DNA of 64,000 bases from Sycon ciliatum (lineage: Eukaryota > Porifera > Calcarea > Leucosolenida > Sycettidae). Positions 44,581-56,256 of the stretch are shown here, one piece after another (positions within the stretch are counted from its first letter, which is position 1; each line of letters starts with the position of its first letter). The DNA lies in the NCBI RefSeq assembly GCF_964019385.1, contig NC_088646.1:4012374-4076373 (forward strand), read 5' to 3'. The translations under genes were made by a program, and so were the position numbers. A model generated the notes under the pieces. That model saw nothing but the letters and a program-made list of their open reading frames with translations. It was not told where the DNA came from and made no database searches.

Positions 44581-47500
44581 AAGAGTGAGAGAGAATGCCA
44601 ACCTTGTTAGGGCCTATGATAACTGTCTGCTGCACAAGATTGCGAAACCTCCCCACACTTGGGTCAATGTCCTCTGTAGAAAACAGGGAGAGAGCAACAA
44701 GAAGAAAAGAGCACGAGTCATGACTTTTCCTGGTCAGTACCATGGGTCCCTTATGCAATTCCTGTGAGGGCCAGTAACCTCTTCTGATCTCTCTCACATT
44801 TGGTAACACACAATCTATCTCGTGTCCCTGTACGAGAGACTCTGGAGCTCTTACAGACAATACACCACAACACATGAAAATAGTCTCATATCCGAGCTCT
44901 ACAACAAAGTGATGACGGTAAACATAAGCATACCTGGATTGATGATGGTGTCCTCCTCAGCAAAGCGCAATGATAGGCTGCGCTTGCGTTTGGGCCGCGC
45001 AGCCGCCATATCTATCACTGTGGGAATGCGTCGGTTATGGGCTGTATTGAACTCGGTAATCTCCTGCAAACACGTGGATGCACACGCATGGGTAAAGCCA
45101 GAAACAATCACTTTTTAGTTCCCCAAAAAGCGATTACATGAACCTAACTTGTTATACGAATTGAATTGTCCCCATTGTAACACGTACACAGTGCACTCTC
45201 ATTCATGAGATGATCTGAACGACACAAGCTTCCACCGAGCGTTGGGTACGTGAGGCAGGACTGTACAGTAGCAGCAGCTCTGGTGATGCACCAGAGGCAC
45301 CCCCACCTGCGCAGCCACTCTTCGATTTGACGGTGACACTCATGACTCCGCGGTCTGTCTCATGCCCTCGCGATGAATTTCAAGACTAACTTAGGATGTT
45401 TTCTCACAAGTTCACCCATGCACCATGCCCGGCAATGATGTACATGGTCAGTCAGTAGCCGGGCCGTATGGCCAGTACAGCATGCACATGTACAAATGGC
45501 CAGTACACAGAGAATGAATACGGGATTACGGACATACACAATACTAGTAGTCGGGTACAGTTGCACACGTGCTCTCATTCTGGGCATTACCGATGAAGGA
45601 TAACTGCTGATCTTGCTTGCATGCATTGGTCTAATACTGATGACTGTGGTGTCATGTATTTAGAGTCTAGTGCACGGTATTGCTTTGTGGTACAAGTATT
45701 ACATTGTTCATGTTAGATAGTAGATTGGGTTGCAAGGATAGCATGTTAGAAATAATTGATTGGAACATCTGGGCCGCTCAATTACGTTAAGAGCACACTC
45801 TCATCATTGTTAACAACATTGTTGATCATACGGGTCAGATCCTAGTGTTTACCTAGTCATGTAATTTCTCGTGCTGCTGTGTTCAGCTGGTTGGACTACT
45901 CTAATACCTTAATTACTAGCCTTCGATAGCAAGTGCGAGTGCGGGCTTTTGCTGCGCAACTGGTATACCTCACAGTGTATTTAGAATAGTCTTCAATAAT
46001 AATCTAGGTCAGTGAGTTTCACTACTTCCTAGAACCAGTACAAGAAACACCAGGTCCTGAGATTGTGCGGTGTGCGTGCGTGTACGTGCCGTAGAAGAGT
46101 CTGATGGTCTTTCCCCTTCACCACTGACCCCGCAGTGAAATGGTTAGTGATCTGACGCAATCAAAAATTCAAAATCCAGTACATCAAAAGTAATATTATT
46201 TAGCGAGCGAAAATAATCCTTTCTCATACTTGGTCCGGGTCAGCAATATTGTCGCTTATCTTTCGACAATTTGAACTGAGACTTTGGACATCAACGCATG
46301 CACTTGAAGTGATAAAACTTGGTACGATGGAAGATAATGTATAGAATGACAACTAGCTATGAGGAATTTATTGTCCAAGGAAGGGTTCATACTTTTTTCG
46401 GTCCTCCTCGTCGCTGCTCTCGGCGCTGGTGACAAACATTTTTGCTCGGGATCGACTCTTGCTTTTGCAAGCTCATCTCTCTTCGTCTCCGCTGCCTGGC
46501 TATTGTCTAAAGAGAAGTCGATCGTGACGGTCGCCTTCTCTACAGAACTTCGCGTGGGCAGCACAAAAGCCTGTGTGGTTCAAATCAGACGCCGTATTTT
46601 GCAAGATTTTATTTTGAACGACGACGACGACGCGTGCAGTACTTGCACATCTCCATGATGCGCTGGATACTCCGAGCGTTGAGCTGGAGGTGAGGGAACT
46701 GCGATCTCAGCTTCACGAGCGATCCCTGAGGTGAGCGATCTCGGCTATTTAGCAAAATGGAGCTGATTCCGAGTAGCCGATTACTTTCTTGTGGGTTGCG
46801 CTGCTCTTGCCTACTCAGTGTATTAAGATAATCTATTTTGATGCGGCGCTGTATCAATCAGAATCACCCACACGTCGCTCTCGAAATCCACTCGAAATCT
46901 AGCTAGACCTTTCAGGTACTAGTAAACTAACTTACTAACCAAAATTGGGATGAAATGGGCTGCCAAGTGAGCATTGGCGACATATAAACAAAGCTGAAAG
47001 ATAAGCGACAATATCGCTGACGCGGACCAAGTAATTATAATGCGTGTGTGGAGATGAGGGCCAGGCAATGTCAGCTCATAACGAGCAATATTCCCCATGT
47101 TGAGAGGCCTAAGCCAACAATGTCCAAGCACACATTACACAGTTCTTACGTCATAGTCCACATTTTCACTAATGCCCAGGAAGCTGCCCTCAGCCGCTTC
47201 CTCTGTCTCCCCATCAGCGCTGACCGCAGCAGCCTGCTTGGGCTTCTCACGGATGACAAAGCTGCGCGTGGATGCACCCAGTCGGAACGTACTGCCGATT
47301 TGCACCGGCGTTGGCTTCTTGTCATCCAGCCGAATTTTGCCAAGAAATGTGCCATGCGCTGTAGGAACATACAGTGTATTCGTATTATAAGAAACACAAC
47401 AGTCAAAATAAAGTCAAGGCTACATTGGGTGCTTTCGATTACACATATTGGGTCCAGGTTTTATAATTCTCGAATGAACAGAAGGAACGGATTGCGGCAA

Positions 47501-50500
47501 ATAAACGAACGACCACACGTAAAATCGTAAAAGGGGATCACGTGGGACCCCGTACACCATCGCGCGCACACGTGGACCTAGCATGGCGTGTACGTCGAGC
47601 GCGCCAATTCTGGTGGGAGAATTAGCAATTCCGCAGTCTCTTCAGAATTGACGGAATTGGATCTATCTATGCAGGGCCGATCTATGTACCCGCATATGAC
47701 ATCGCTGGACTGTGTCGCGTTTGGGATCAGTAGGTCAAGGCTGCAATGGCGATCGCAAGTTGTACAGACCACGGTTCATGCTGAACTTCCAACTGCGAGA
47801 TTGAAAGGCACAACGTTTCCGGTACCATGATCCTGTGGTGTCCCCCCTACTACGACTCCCTGGTGGACATGCACATTCTACGCACATGGAGACACTGTAC
47901 CACAGTACACACAGGCAATCATCTGAAAAACTTACTGCTGCCAAGGTCGATAAGAAATGACCTGTTCAAGTGCTTGTGATACAGCAGCACACAATGAACA
48001 CGAGAACACGACGAGTGCTCAACCACCACCTGGCAAGCGTCACGATTTCGTCCAAAGTAGTAGCTTTGCTTGTCGTCCAGCATGATTTTCTGCAACATTG
48101 ACATGCAACCCAGCAGACAAATACCAACCCACCCACACACCCACCCACCCACACACGTGCACACACACCCACACCCACACACACCCACCCACACACAGTG
48201 CAATGGAATGATGAACTCTCACTATCACATGTACCAGCCTGACAGAGTAGATTATGAGACAGGGAGCAATGCTAAAGTCCTAACACATAATTATAACATT
48301 ACTACAGCCAACACAACCTTCTCCTGGACAACATCTTTGCACTGCACACCACTTGAATACAACCATGGCAACCACACAATCTAGCATAGCTACAATTATG
48401 GGATATTATGGTCTAAAGAGCTTTTTCAAGGACGGACCAACGGTCGCTTTTTGGGATCACGTGCGAGAAATTGTTGTATCGCTGGTGAACAGGCAAAGCC
48501 CAGGTCGCATTCAGTTCATATGGGAATGGAGGCATGGAGGTGAAAGAAGCACTAGGATGGCGCTCAACTTCATGTTCGACACTCGTGTTGACTTAGAGCA
48601 GCTGCTAGGAAGCCCTTCCATGGCTTGGGCGAAAAAGAACAAGCTTCAGAATCGCTCCAAGCGCTGTTGGAGACGGACCTGTCACATTTTGTGTCCCTTT
48701 CACTGCGCGACCCGTTCACCACAATATTGGGGTGAGCGCCCCTGGTGGGCACGGCGCCGCATCCTTGAAAAAGCTCTACACAGCTATAATAGCTAGATGC
48801 ACTGGGTGACTGGCATGTCTGAGAGCCCAATAGCACAATCTGGCCTGTATCTTCAGCATGCGTGCATTCCGCATCTCTCAGTATTTGCTATGCGGGCTCA
48901 TCCTGCACTGCATCCAGTCAAGACTAGATGAGAGAGCTGATGTGCTGTCAGTGTGGGACTTGCCACGGAAAGATACTCTGGCCTGCATGCACATTGAGTG
49001 CAGCAACCAGGACAAGCCCACTGACGATGCCCATACGTAATGCATGGCTACAATGGTATATTCACAGCGTTTAGCCCTTTCAGTGCCAAGGACGAGATAA
49101 CTCGTTACGCACACGGAGCATATGGAAACGAGCATAGACCACTGTACACACAGCTATATCTTCGGTCTCCCTTCTTCAAATTCAACTGAACATATGACGG
49201 CTCATTGGAAAGGTATTGAACGCAGCTTTCCAACGTGCTATACCATTCGATATAGCACGAAGTAAAATACACAAGCGCTGACGCTCGAAGTCCGGGAAAC
49301 GGGCGAGGGTCAATTTTCAAGCGTGTGACTGTGAAACACTTCATGCTAAAGTTTCCGACGCGTTTGAATGCGGGGGATTTCCCCAGTGCACACTGCACAG
49401 CCCATGCGTGACATACAGGTGAAACCTGGTTTCCGTGACCACGCATGGTTCCAGCCCAAAGTGGTCTCATAAACAGGTGGTCTTTCAAAGCAGGTGATCT
49501 CCCTACGGTGATAACTGGTATCAAATGAATCCTCGCACTGCATGCTGTGCATTGGTGAAGTGCATAAGGGGGAGTGATATACTGAAGTACTGATACATGT
49601 ACATCACTAGTGCACTGTACTACATGTACTTGTAGTGTACAAGTACATGTATGTGTATGCATGCACGTGTCACGCACAGATGTTTAGGCCTACTGTTAGC
49701 CTGCGATTTGACCTTTGTACTTTGTACATGCACCGTACAACAGAAAAAACGGCGTGGTCGCAAAACTTCGGAAAACGATTTTCAGATCGAGTACTGAAGT
49801 CGTGAAGTGGTCGTTGAACTGGCGAACTGGCGATCGGTACCAGTTGTAAGCCGGTCGCTGGTCGCGTCGAGCGAGTGGTCGCTGAATGCGAGTCAGAATG
49901 TACGTGAAACGGACGGTGCCAGACAAATACGGTCGTCCACAGCAGGTGGTCGCTGAGTCCAGGTGGTCTTTGGAGCAGGTTTTACCTGAATACCAAAATG
50001 AGCGCTAGAACAGTCTGATTCTGCTGGTGTTTGAATCGTTGCTGTGCGTTGAGTATGAGCTGCAAATCGAAAGAAATTGTCTCTGAGTGTAGAATAGCAC
50101 TACAGAGGCGCATTGGAGCGGCTTTCGATGTGTTTGTAGGCCGTTCTCCTGTGCCTGCAGAGCACTGAGCACCATGGATCGACAGGGGAGATCCTCAGCT
50201 TTTCAGAGAGCCTAAGATGATGAAAATCCATCACTGGTGACAATATTTTTAGTGCCCAATGTGAACATTGCGTGTAGTACCAGCGCGCGTGCTGGCCAAC
50301 CATGTAGTACGTGGTCTGGCACTGAAAGGGTTATAGAAACCTAATCCCCCCCACACACACACACAAATGAGCGCAGGCGCACACATACCGCAGTGGCACA
50401 CGTATATAGAAGCATACAATTACATGCACGTATACACAGTTACATGCCATCTAGACCTCAGGTCAATCAATACGCATCTGTTCCAGACAAAGGTGTCTCT

Positions 50501-50902
50501 ACTTGTAATCGTGGGCTACAGCGTGGACATACAGCTTTAATTTAAACATCGTGCACTGCTGCGTGAAGAAGTGCCCTTATCACTGAAACTGGGTATCGCT
50601 GCTATCCCTGGCCTTTGGATAATATGCTTCCATTTAATACACTTAACTGGTCCTCATTTGTATACCTAAAAGGCTGAAGATGTAAATTTAAAAAAATTGT
50701 TGAGAAATGTTATCATCTCAGGCCAACATACCCGAATCAGCTGATCATTCTTGTACACATCCAGATGCAGGCCCGAAGGAGCCTGGCCAGCCCTATGCAA
50801 GAAACACGAATTATTCTGCTATTATCTACGCTCGGTATTTCACCCACCAGAGATGTCCTGTCCAAGTGGGACATACCATTTCGGAAGTTCGAAATCTGAC
50901 AT
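43901..50902 (-). CDS. PPP1R8: Nuclear inhibitor of protein phosphatase 1 (NIPP1)
   Basis: Seven coding exons on the minus strand, all with GT-AG ends and matching phases: 50902-50877, 50792-50732, 48089-47936, 47358-47150, 45063-44934, 44673-44603, 44257-43901. They total 1008 nt, 335 aa plus stop (human about 351). NIPP1 is a nuclear PP1 regulator that binds phosphothreonine partners in splicing and transcription. Visible parts: AGQAPSGLHLDV near the N-terminus; an FHA domain (about 40-115) with FGRN, SSCSRVH and STHGTFLG, the phosphopeptide-binding residues; EFNTAHNRR; a basic RPKRKR stretch; DIDPSVGRFRN; and the conserved tail KRKKYAKEAWPG. The PP1-docking RVTF of vertebrates reads SLRF here. 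The start ATG was chosen because MSDFELPKW joins in phase with the next exon. It is divergent to NSMCE1. Introns hold several transposons. Confidence 0.92.
44434..44590. repeat. (GA)n microsatellite in a PPP1R8 intron
   Basis: About 155 bp of GA repeat with G interruptions, ending about 13 bp from the donor side of exon 44603-44673. On the sense (minus) strand it is a long CT tract. Confidence 0.95.
46229..47031. mobile_element. 803-bp Tc1/mariner-like TIR element in a PPP1R8 intron
   Basis: About 35-bp terminal inverted repeats starting CTTGGTCCGGGTCAGC (two mismatches), with TA outside both ends (46227-46228 and 47032-47033). The ORF at 46359-46658 lies inside and resembles no known transposase, so the element is probably non-autonomous. 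Confidence 0.75.
47422..47665. mobile_element. MITE family G, copy 1 (one end clear)
   Basis: Starts TGGGTGCTTTCGATTACACA and runs GGTTTTATAATTCTCGAATGA, the inverted counterpart of 54072-54372. The right edge is approximate and lacks a clean TIR. Lies in a PPP1R8 intron. Confidence 0.6.
48120..48200. repeat. CA/CCCA-rich simple repeat in a PPP1R8 intron
   Basis: Irregular ACACCC and CCCACCCA units immediately upstream (in gene direction) of exon 48089-47936. Confidence 0.85.
49075..50330. mobile_element. 1.26-kb piggyBac-like TIR element in a PPP1R8 intron
   Basis: CCCTTTCAGTGCCA at the left end (49075-49088) is matched by its exact complement at 50317-50330. The flanks are TTAG and TTAT, degenerate forms of the TTAA target used by piggyBac elements, whose ends start CCCTTT or CCCT. 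No transposase ORF. Another TIR element may be nested inside. Confidence 0.65.
49418..49989. mobile_element. Possible nested TIR element
   Basis: CAGGTGAAACCTGG at the left faces CAGGTTTTACCTG at the right, inverted, with GTGGTC-rich interior. Target duplication unclear. Confidence 0.4.
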
Positions 50903-51489
50903 GATAAAAGTACCCGTCGGGGCACAATTTCCACACGACGACCAGATCGGCTAACGCTCACACATAGGACTGTGGAATTTGTTTAATCTTCATTCACTAC
51001 CAGCAATGTCCTGCTACTCCTTCTCCAAATAATAATTCAATCCTTGAAGCCTACCATAAAATTGCTGATGATTTAGGAAGATTTATGCAAATAATGGACC
51101 ATTGAAATCGTTTGATTATTAATTTCGCACTTTCCCCGGCCCGATCAAACACGTCACGGTACGAGTACGTCATATCCATATGTCGATCATAGATCATTTT
51201 GCACAAAAACGGAACATTTTTTCGTTGCTTTTACACAAAAAGCATGATTTCGGCGCCAAAAATGCAAAAAAAGGAAAGAGATAAAATCAACCGCGGGAAA
51301 GGTGTAGACATGCACGGGTTTGTATTCTCATGCAAACACATTTCCTACTTGTAGATCCTCCTGATTTGATATTCGACTGCAGAACAAGTCAAGTCTGTAG
51401 GGTTCGCTCTTTCCTCCCGTCTCGTGCAGTTTCCATTCCTTGTTTAGCCGTACTTGAGCAGTATAGGCAGCTGTCGAATCAGAGCTACA
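50903..51489. promoter_or_regulatory. Probable bidirectional promoter between PPP1R8 and NSMCE1
   Basis: 587 bp separate the two divergent ATGs. Seen: TTTCGGCGCCAAAAA (about 51248-51262), which contains TTTGGCGC on the minus strand, an E2F consensus; two ACGTCA half-CREs near 51151 and 51163. No TATA box in obvious position. A shared cell-cycle promoter is an inference from layout and motif. Confidence 0.5.
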
Positions 51490-54400
51490 ATGCCTGCCAC
51501 CAAACTCTCCGATTCGCATAGGTACTTTTTGCAGACGTTCACATCTCGGAGTATTCTGAATGAAGCTGACACAGTACAGCTCTTTGTGGACAGCTCACGG
51601 CAGTTCAACGATAGTAAGGAGTACATAAATGCATTTTGCGGATGCGAAGTTTCCCCTGATTATTCAAGTACATGATTGTACACCTCTGAATAGATTTTGT
51701 ATTGTATTGTATTGTTTATTTATGGATTCTCCAGAGGTAAATGGATACCTATCATGGGAGTCTCTCCAAACCAATAGAATAATGAAAAATAGAAGGAATA
51801 AAACTCGAATATAATCTGAGAATTTAAATCAAAGGAGAGGAAGAAAATCAATAGATTAGAACCAGAGATGCAAATAGAATACTGGAAAGACACTAAAACA
51901 AGAGTAAGGGTCTGGTCAGACTGCGGCAGATTTTCGGTGCCTGACGAAAAAAGAAAAGCGTCCAGGATTCGAATCGCGATCACACTGCACATGTGGGGAG
52001 AATGAAAATTCAAACTTCTTTTCGAGCGTCAAGTGGTAAGATGTGAACCCTGGGGAACTCCGGCAGATAAGGGAGAAGGCATTGAAACCGTGTCGCCGAC
52101 ACGAACACGCAGGACACGACCAGATATCCCTCTATCTCTCTATAAAGTCCTGAACCCAGTCACGGGCAGACGCGCTGCACCAGCCAGAAAGGGCATGTAA
52201 AATGACTGCATGGCTGGCCCGATCGAATGCCTTCGAGAGGTCGAGAAACACCCCATCACACAGTGCTTTGGCATCAAATGCTTCGCCAGCTGTGGTAGCG
52301 AGGCATCGGATCTGATCAACAGTTGATCGGTGGCGCCAAAAGCCAAACTGGCTCGAAGATAGTAAGCTATTGTCCCGACGGTGTGACGGGCATTGAAGTC
52401 GCCAACTAGGATGATGTGCGTGTCTAGGGTGATGACTTTGGCCAGAACTGCTTCAAGACCGTCACGGAATGTGGAGATGTCCTGATAGTGGGGGCGGTAG
52501 CAGCAGAAGATAAAGGTGTCCTTATTGGGTTGACCGAGCTGAATACGGTCTATTTCCACTGTGGAGTCATTTGGGCGGAGATCAGGTCGGTGTGTATATT
52601 GAACAGCAGGGTGAAGCAGAAATGCTACGCAACCACCACGAATCGCTGTGTCTGACGTACGATCACGTCTGACAATTTTGTGATTGGTGAGGCTTGGGAC
52701 GAACGGGGGTGCATTATGGTTCAGAGTAGTCCCGGAAGAACGGCAGCAGAATGACTGAGCATTAGGATTCAATGTCTGAGTGGTCATTGGGTTTTTTTTG
52801 TGTTGTCAGCTGTACTTATTCTGTCAGCCTTGAATCGCCATTCTCGAGCTGTCACTCCGTCAGGCCAAAAGTCAGTTCTTTCCACAGCTTCCAGTCATCT
52901 TCTGTGACGACTAAGTGCGCGTACGCTAGGCCAACATACTTTGTCTCTGAAACGGAGCATTTCAGTACAATCACTTGCTTGTCTTCGCACCATTTTGCGA
53001 TTGAGGAAGCTGAGCAACCAGGATGAATTCTTCCAACATGAACAGCTTTGCATTGGTACGATGGGCACTGCGTAGTTGCTGCTGTTGCGGGGTGGGCTCT
53101 GGTAGTATGAAATGACGTTTGTCCGGAGGGCTTGATCAGTATGTGTCCCCGTGTTTGAGGTAGCTGACTGTGTAATGGGAGAATGCGATGGAAAGTGAGC
53201 TTTGGGACGTGCAGATACTACTTTTGCACTGTACGAGTACGTGTTGACTCCAGAGTGCGTATTCCATGCCTGTGCTGCTGCATCCAGCTCAGGAGAGACT
53301 TCCGCTACGGGTACGTTAAGTACGGGTACGTCCGGTGCGGGTGCAACCTTTTTTGAATTCCGAACTGCCAATTTCTCTCTTCAGAACTTCGATTTCGGCG
53401 TGGAGGCCGAAATTTCGGCTTTTTGGCCAACCTTCAGTGCTACTATTTCATTGCTGAGGTTTTCAATACTGGTCGTCAAAGATGATATTGCATTCTCTAG
53501 CCTGGATACGTACGTTCCGGCTTGTGCATCCACACCAAATGTCCTGAGGCTCTCCACCAGCTCAGCATGGGACAGCTTACTCACGTCCTCTATGCTGTGT
53601 TTTGTAGCCAGTTTCCGCAGGTCGTCGAATCCCAGCAAAGCTAAGTCCTGGGGTCCCCTGGGCCTCTGACATGTCAGAGTCCATGCCTACCAGCTACTAC
53701 TACTACCCTCTACTATGCTCCAGACCGGCCTGATGCCGGCTGGGCTACTGGAAATCTAAGAAAACTACGGAGCTCGAAAAACTCAACCTGACCGCCAAGC
53801 ATAGACCATTTGATTGTCATTTTGAGTTCTTGGAGAATGATATAAGCGTAAGACTACAGTAGCTAGTTGTTTATGTCATTTTGAGTTCATAGAAGCATAA
53901 GTTATTAACGATATCAGCCTGCATACCATATACATACGGCGCATTCATGTCTACTAAAGTCCTTGCTAGTCTCTGAAATGAGACTATTGAATAACACCAA
54001 GCTTCATGCGCGTTCCAATCAACACTTCAATTTATGCCTCCAAGAATATGATCTCGTATTACAAGCTACATTGGGCGCGTTCGATTACACACAATTCCGT
54101 CCATTCTAGAATTCGTTACAGTGCATGCACCGTTCGACTACACAAATTTCGTCACCAGAATCGATGGAATTCTGAAGAGAGCGGAATTTCTATTTCTCGC
54201 CAGGATTTACGCACCCGACGTACGCGCCATGCTAGGTCCACGTGCGCGCGAGGGTGTACGGGATCCCATGATTTTTACGTGAAGGCGTTCGTTTACATGG
54301 CCGCTATCCGTTCATTCTGATCATTCGAGAATTATAAAACCTGGGTCCAGAATGTGTAATCGAACGCACCCATTGTATACTGATATGGCCGGGTTGTATC

Positions 54401-56180
54401 CGTTCTGATTGGGAGCGAATGTGAGACCTTCAGAAATCAAAATGTGTCAGGCCGAAAAAGGAATACACGTACCGTATTATCTCTAATATAAGCACAGTCT
54501 CCAATAATAGCACGTCTCCACTAATAGAACACCTTGGGGCGGCATTCAAAAATTAAGTGCTCAGTCTCCATTATAAGCACACTGTGAAGTGCTCACTGTG
54601 AAGTCCTCTGAAAACCACACGGGCCTCCAATAAAGGACACCGTACGGTAGTATAATGTACGCACATTGCATGTACATGTACAAGTTATCATGGTCAGTCG
54701 CGCGATCGCGCGCGGTGCACCAACCTCTGAAATGAGGTTGAAATAATAATGGAACAGTCTCCAATAAAGGAACGTCTCCATTAATAGCACGGGGCGGAGG
54801 TACATTGAAAAAATAAAGGACCGTGCTTATATTAGAGATAATACAGGGTATCTGTCACTCACCACACGGATACGTTGTTATTGTAATCTACTAGCAAGAG
54901 TGCATATCCCAAGAACCCCACTTAAACCTCCGTCACTACTTCTTTCAGAGTTATGCCATTTCGTGCTGCAATGCACTTGACTGTACCCACATACAATGTG
55001 TGCGTGTCGATGTGTCGACCTCGTGTTTTAGGTCCATACGTGAAAATTGTGTATTTTTGGAAACGAGTCGTGTCAGCTCCCCAACACCAATCACACTCGC
55101 ACTGGGGCTGGTCTTGGCAGTGGCACTACATGCATAAACTAATGACATAATGTGGGAAGTGTAACTCATCGTTGATGCTGTGTTCTAACCACTGCCTGAC
55201 ATAGGAGATCCCAGTGTTGCCCAGTTCCCGTCCTTCTTGAAGGACATCAACAGCAGACTTCAACCCCTATCGCTGGAAATTCGCCGAGGCACGGATGAGG
55301 AGCACGGGAAGATCTTCTTCGCCCTTGTCAACCTGCACCAAGATGAGGCGGCAAAGTTGGCCACCGACTTTGATGCCAAAGAGATTGGTTACTTCAAGAA
55401 AGTGGTGAGTAAGCATGGCTTGGCTGTGTCAGTACTGGCGTGTGTATGTAGCAGTGTGGCTGGTTTTCTTTGTGTCAGTACGCTATATCATTACCCATTT
55501 ACGAGGGAAAGCCAGCCACGAAATTGATGCCCATGCAATCCACCAAATTGTTCCATGTATAAATGTTGTATCCTTGCACCATGGCAGCTACTTGCGTCTA
55601 GAAAATGCTCGTCACAGGATTCATTGTGGCAGTATTCTCATGGAGCTTTTCCATTATGACAATGGCTACATATATTACGTGTATATGCGCTTAGATGGAG
55701 TGTAGGCAAAGTACCGTATTTTCAGAAATTAGCGCCTGTCTGAAATATAGCGCCACATCATTTCAGGGCTTTTGTGTAGATTTTTTTCAAACTGGGTGAA
55801 GTTTTAGGTGTCGCAAACTACATGTACTAAGCGCCTTGGCCCGTATCGCCGAAAATACAGCATCCATTTGGCTCTGCCATACTGGTATGCATAGCGTGGG
55901 ACCTTTTCCGTGTAAAACCACTTCTTTGTCAGCGACAAGCCGCTGGCTACATGGTGTGCGGGTGCACTACTGGTAATAACGTGTGTATGTGTGTACGTGT
56001 ATGTGTGCGCGCGCGCGCGTTCAGATGGATCTGATCATTGCAGCGGACGATGGCGTATGCTCTTCCGTGGAGCTTGTCAATGCCGGTGCTGAGCTGCAGC
56101 CACACGTAGGGGTCTCTGAGGCCACGGTAAGAAGCAGTTGCTCACGTGACCAGTTTTGGCAGTGAGCAACAAGTACAGTA

Positions 56181-56256
<76 letters not shown>

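Noticed and set aside
44212-44875. Arg-Glu and Ser-Leu repeat ORFs
   Set aside because: (GA)n tract in a PPP1R8 intron; the minus-strand ORF only happens to include the true 71-bp exon.
46359-46730. Possible exon with VELEVRELRSQLHERSLR
   Set aside because: It lies wholly inside a TA-flanked TIR element (46229-47031); no gene family recognised.
48353-48796. 147-codon plus-strand ORF
   Set aside because: In a PPP1R8 intron, antisense, no recognisable domain or splice support.
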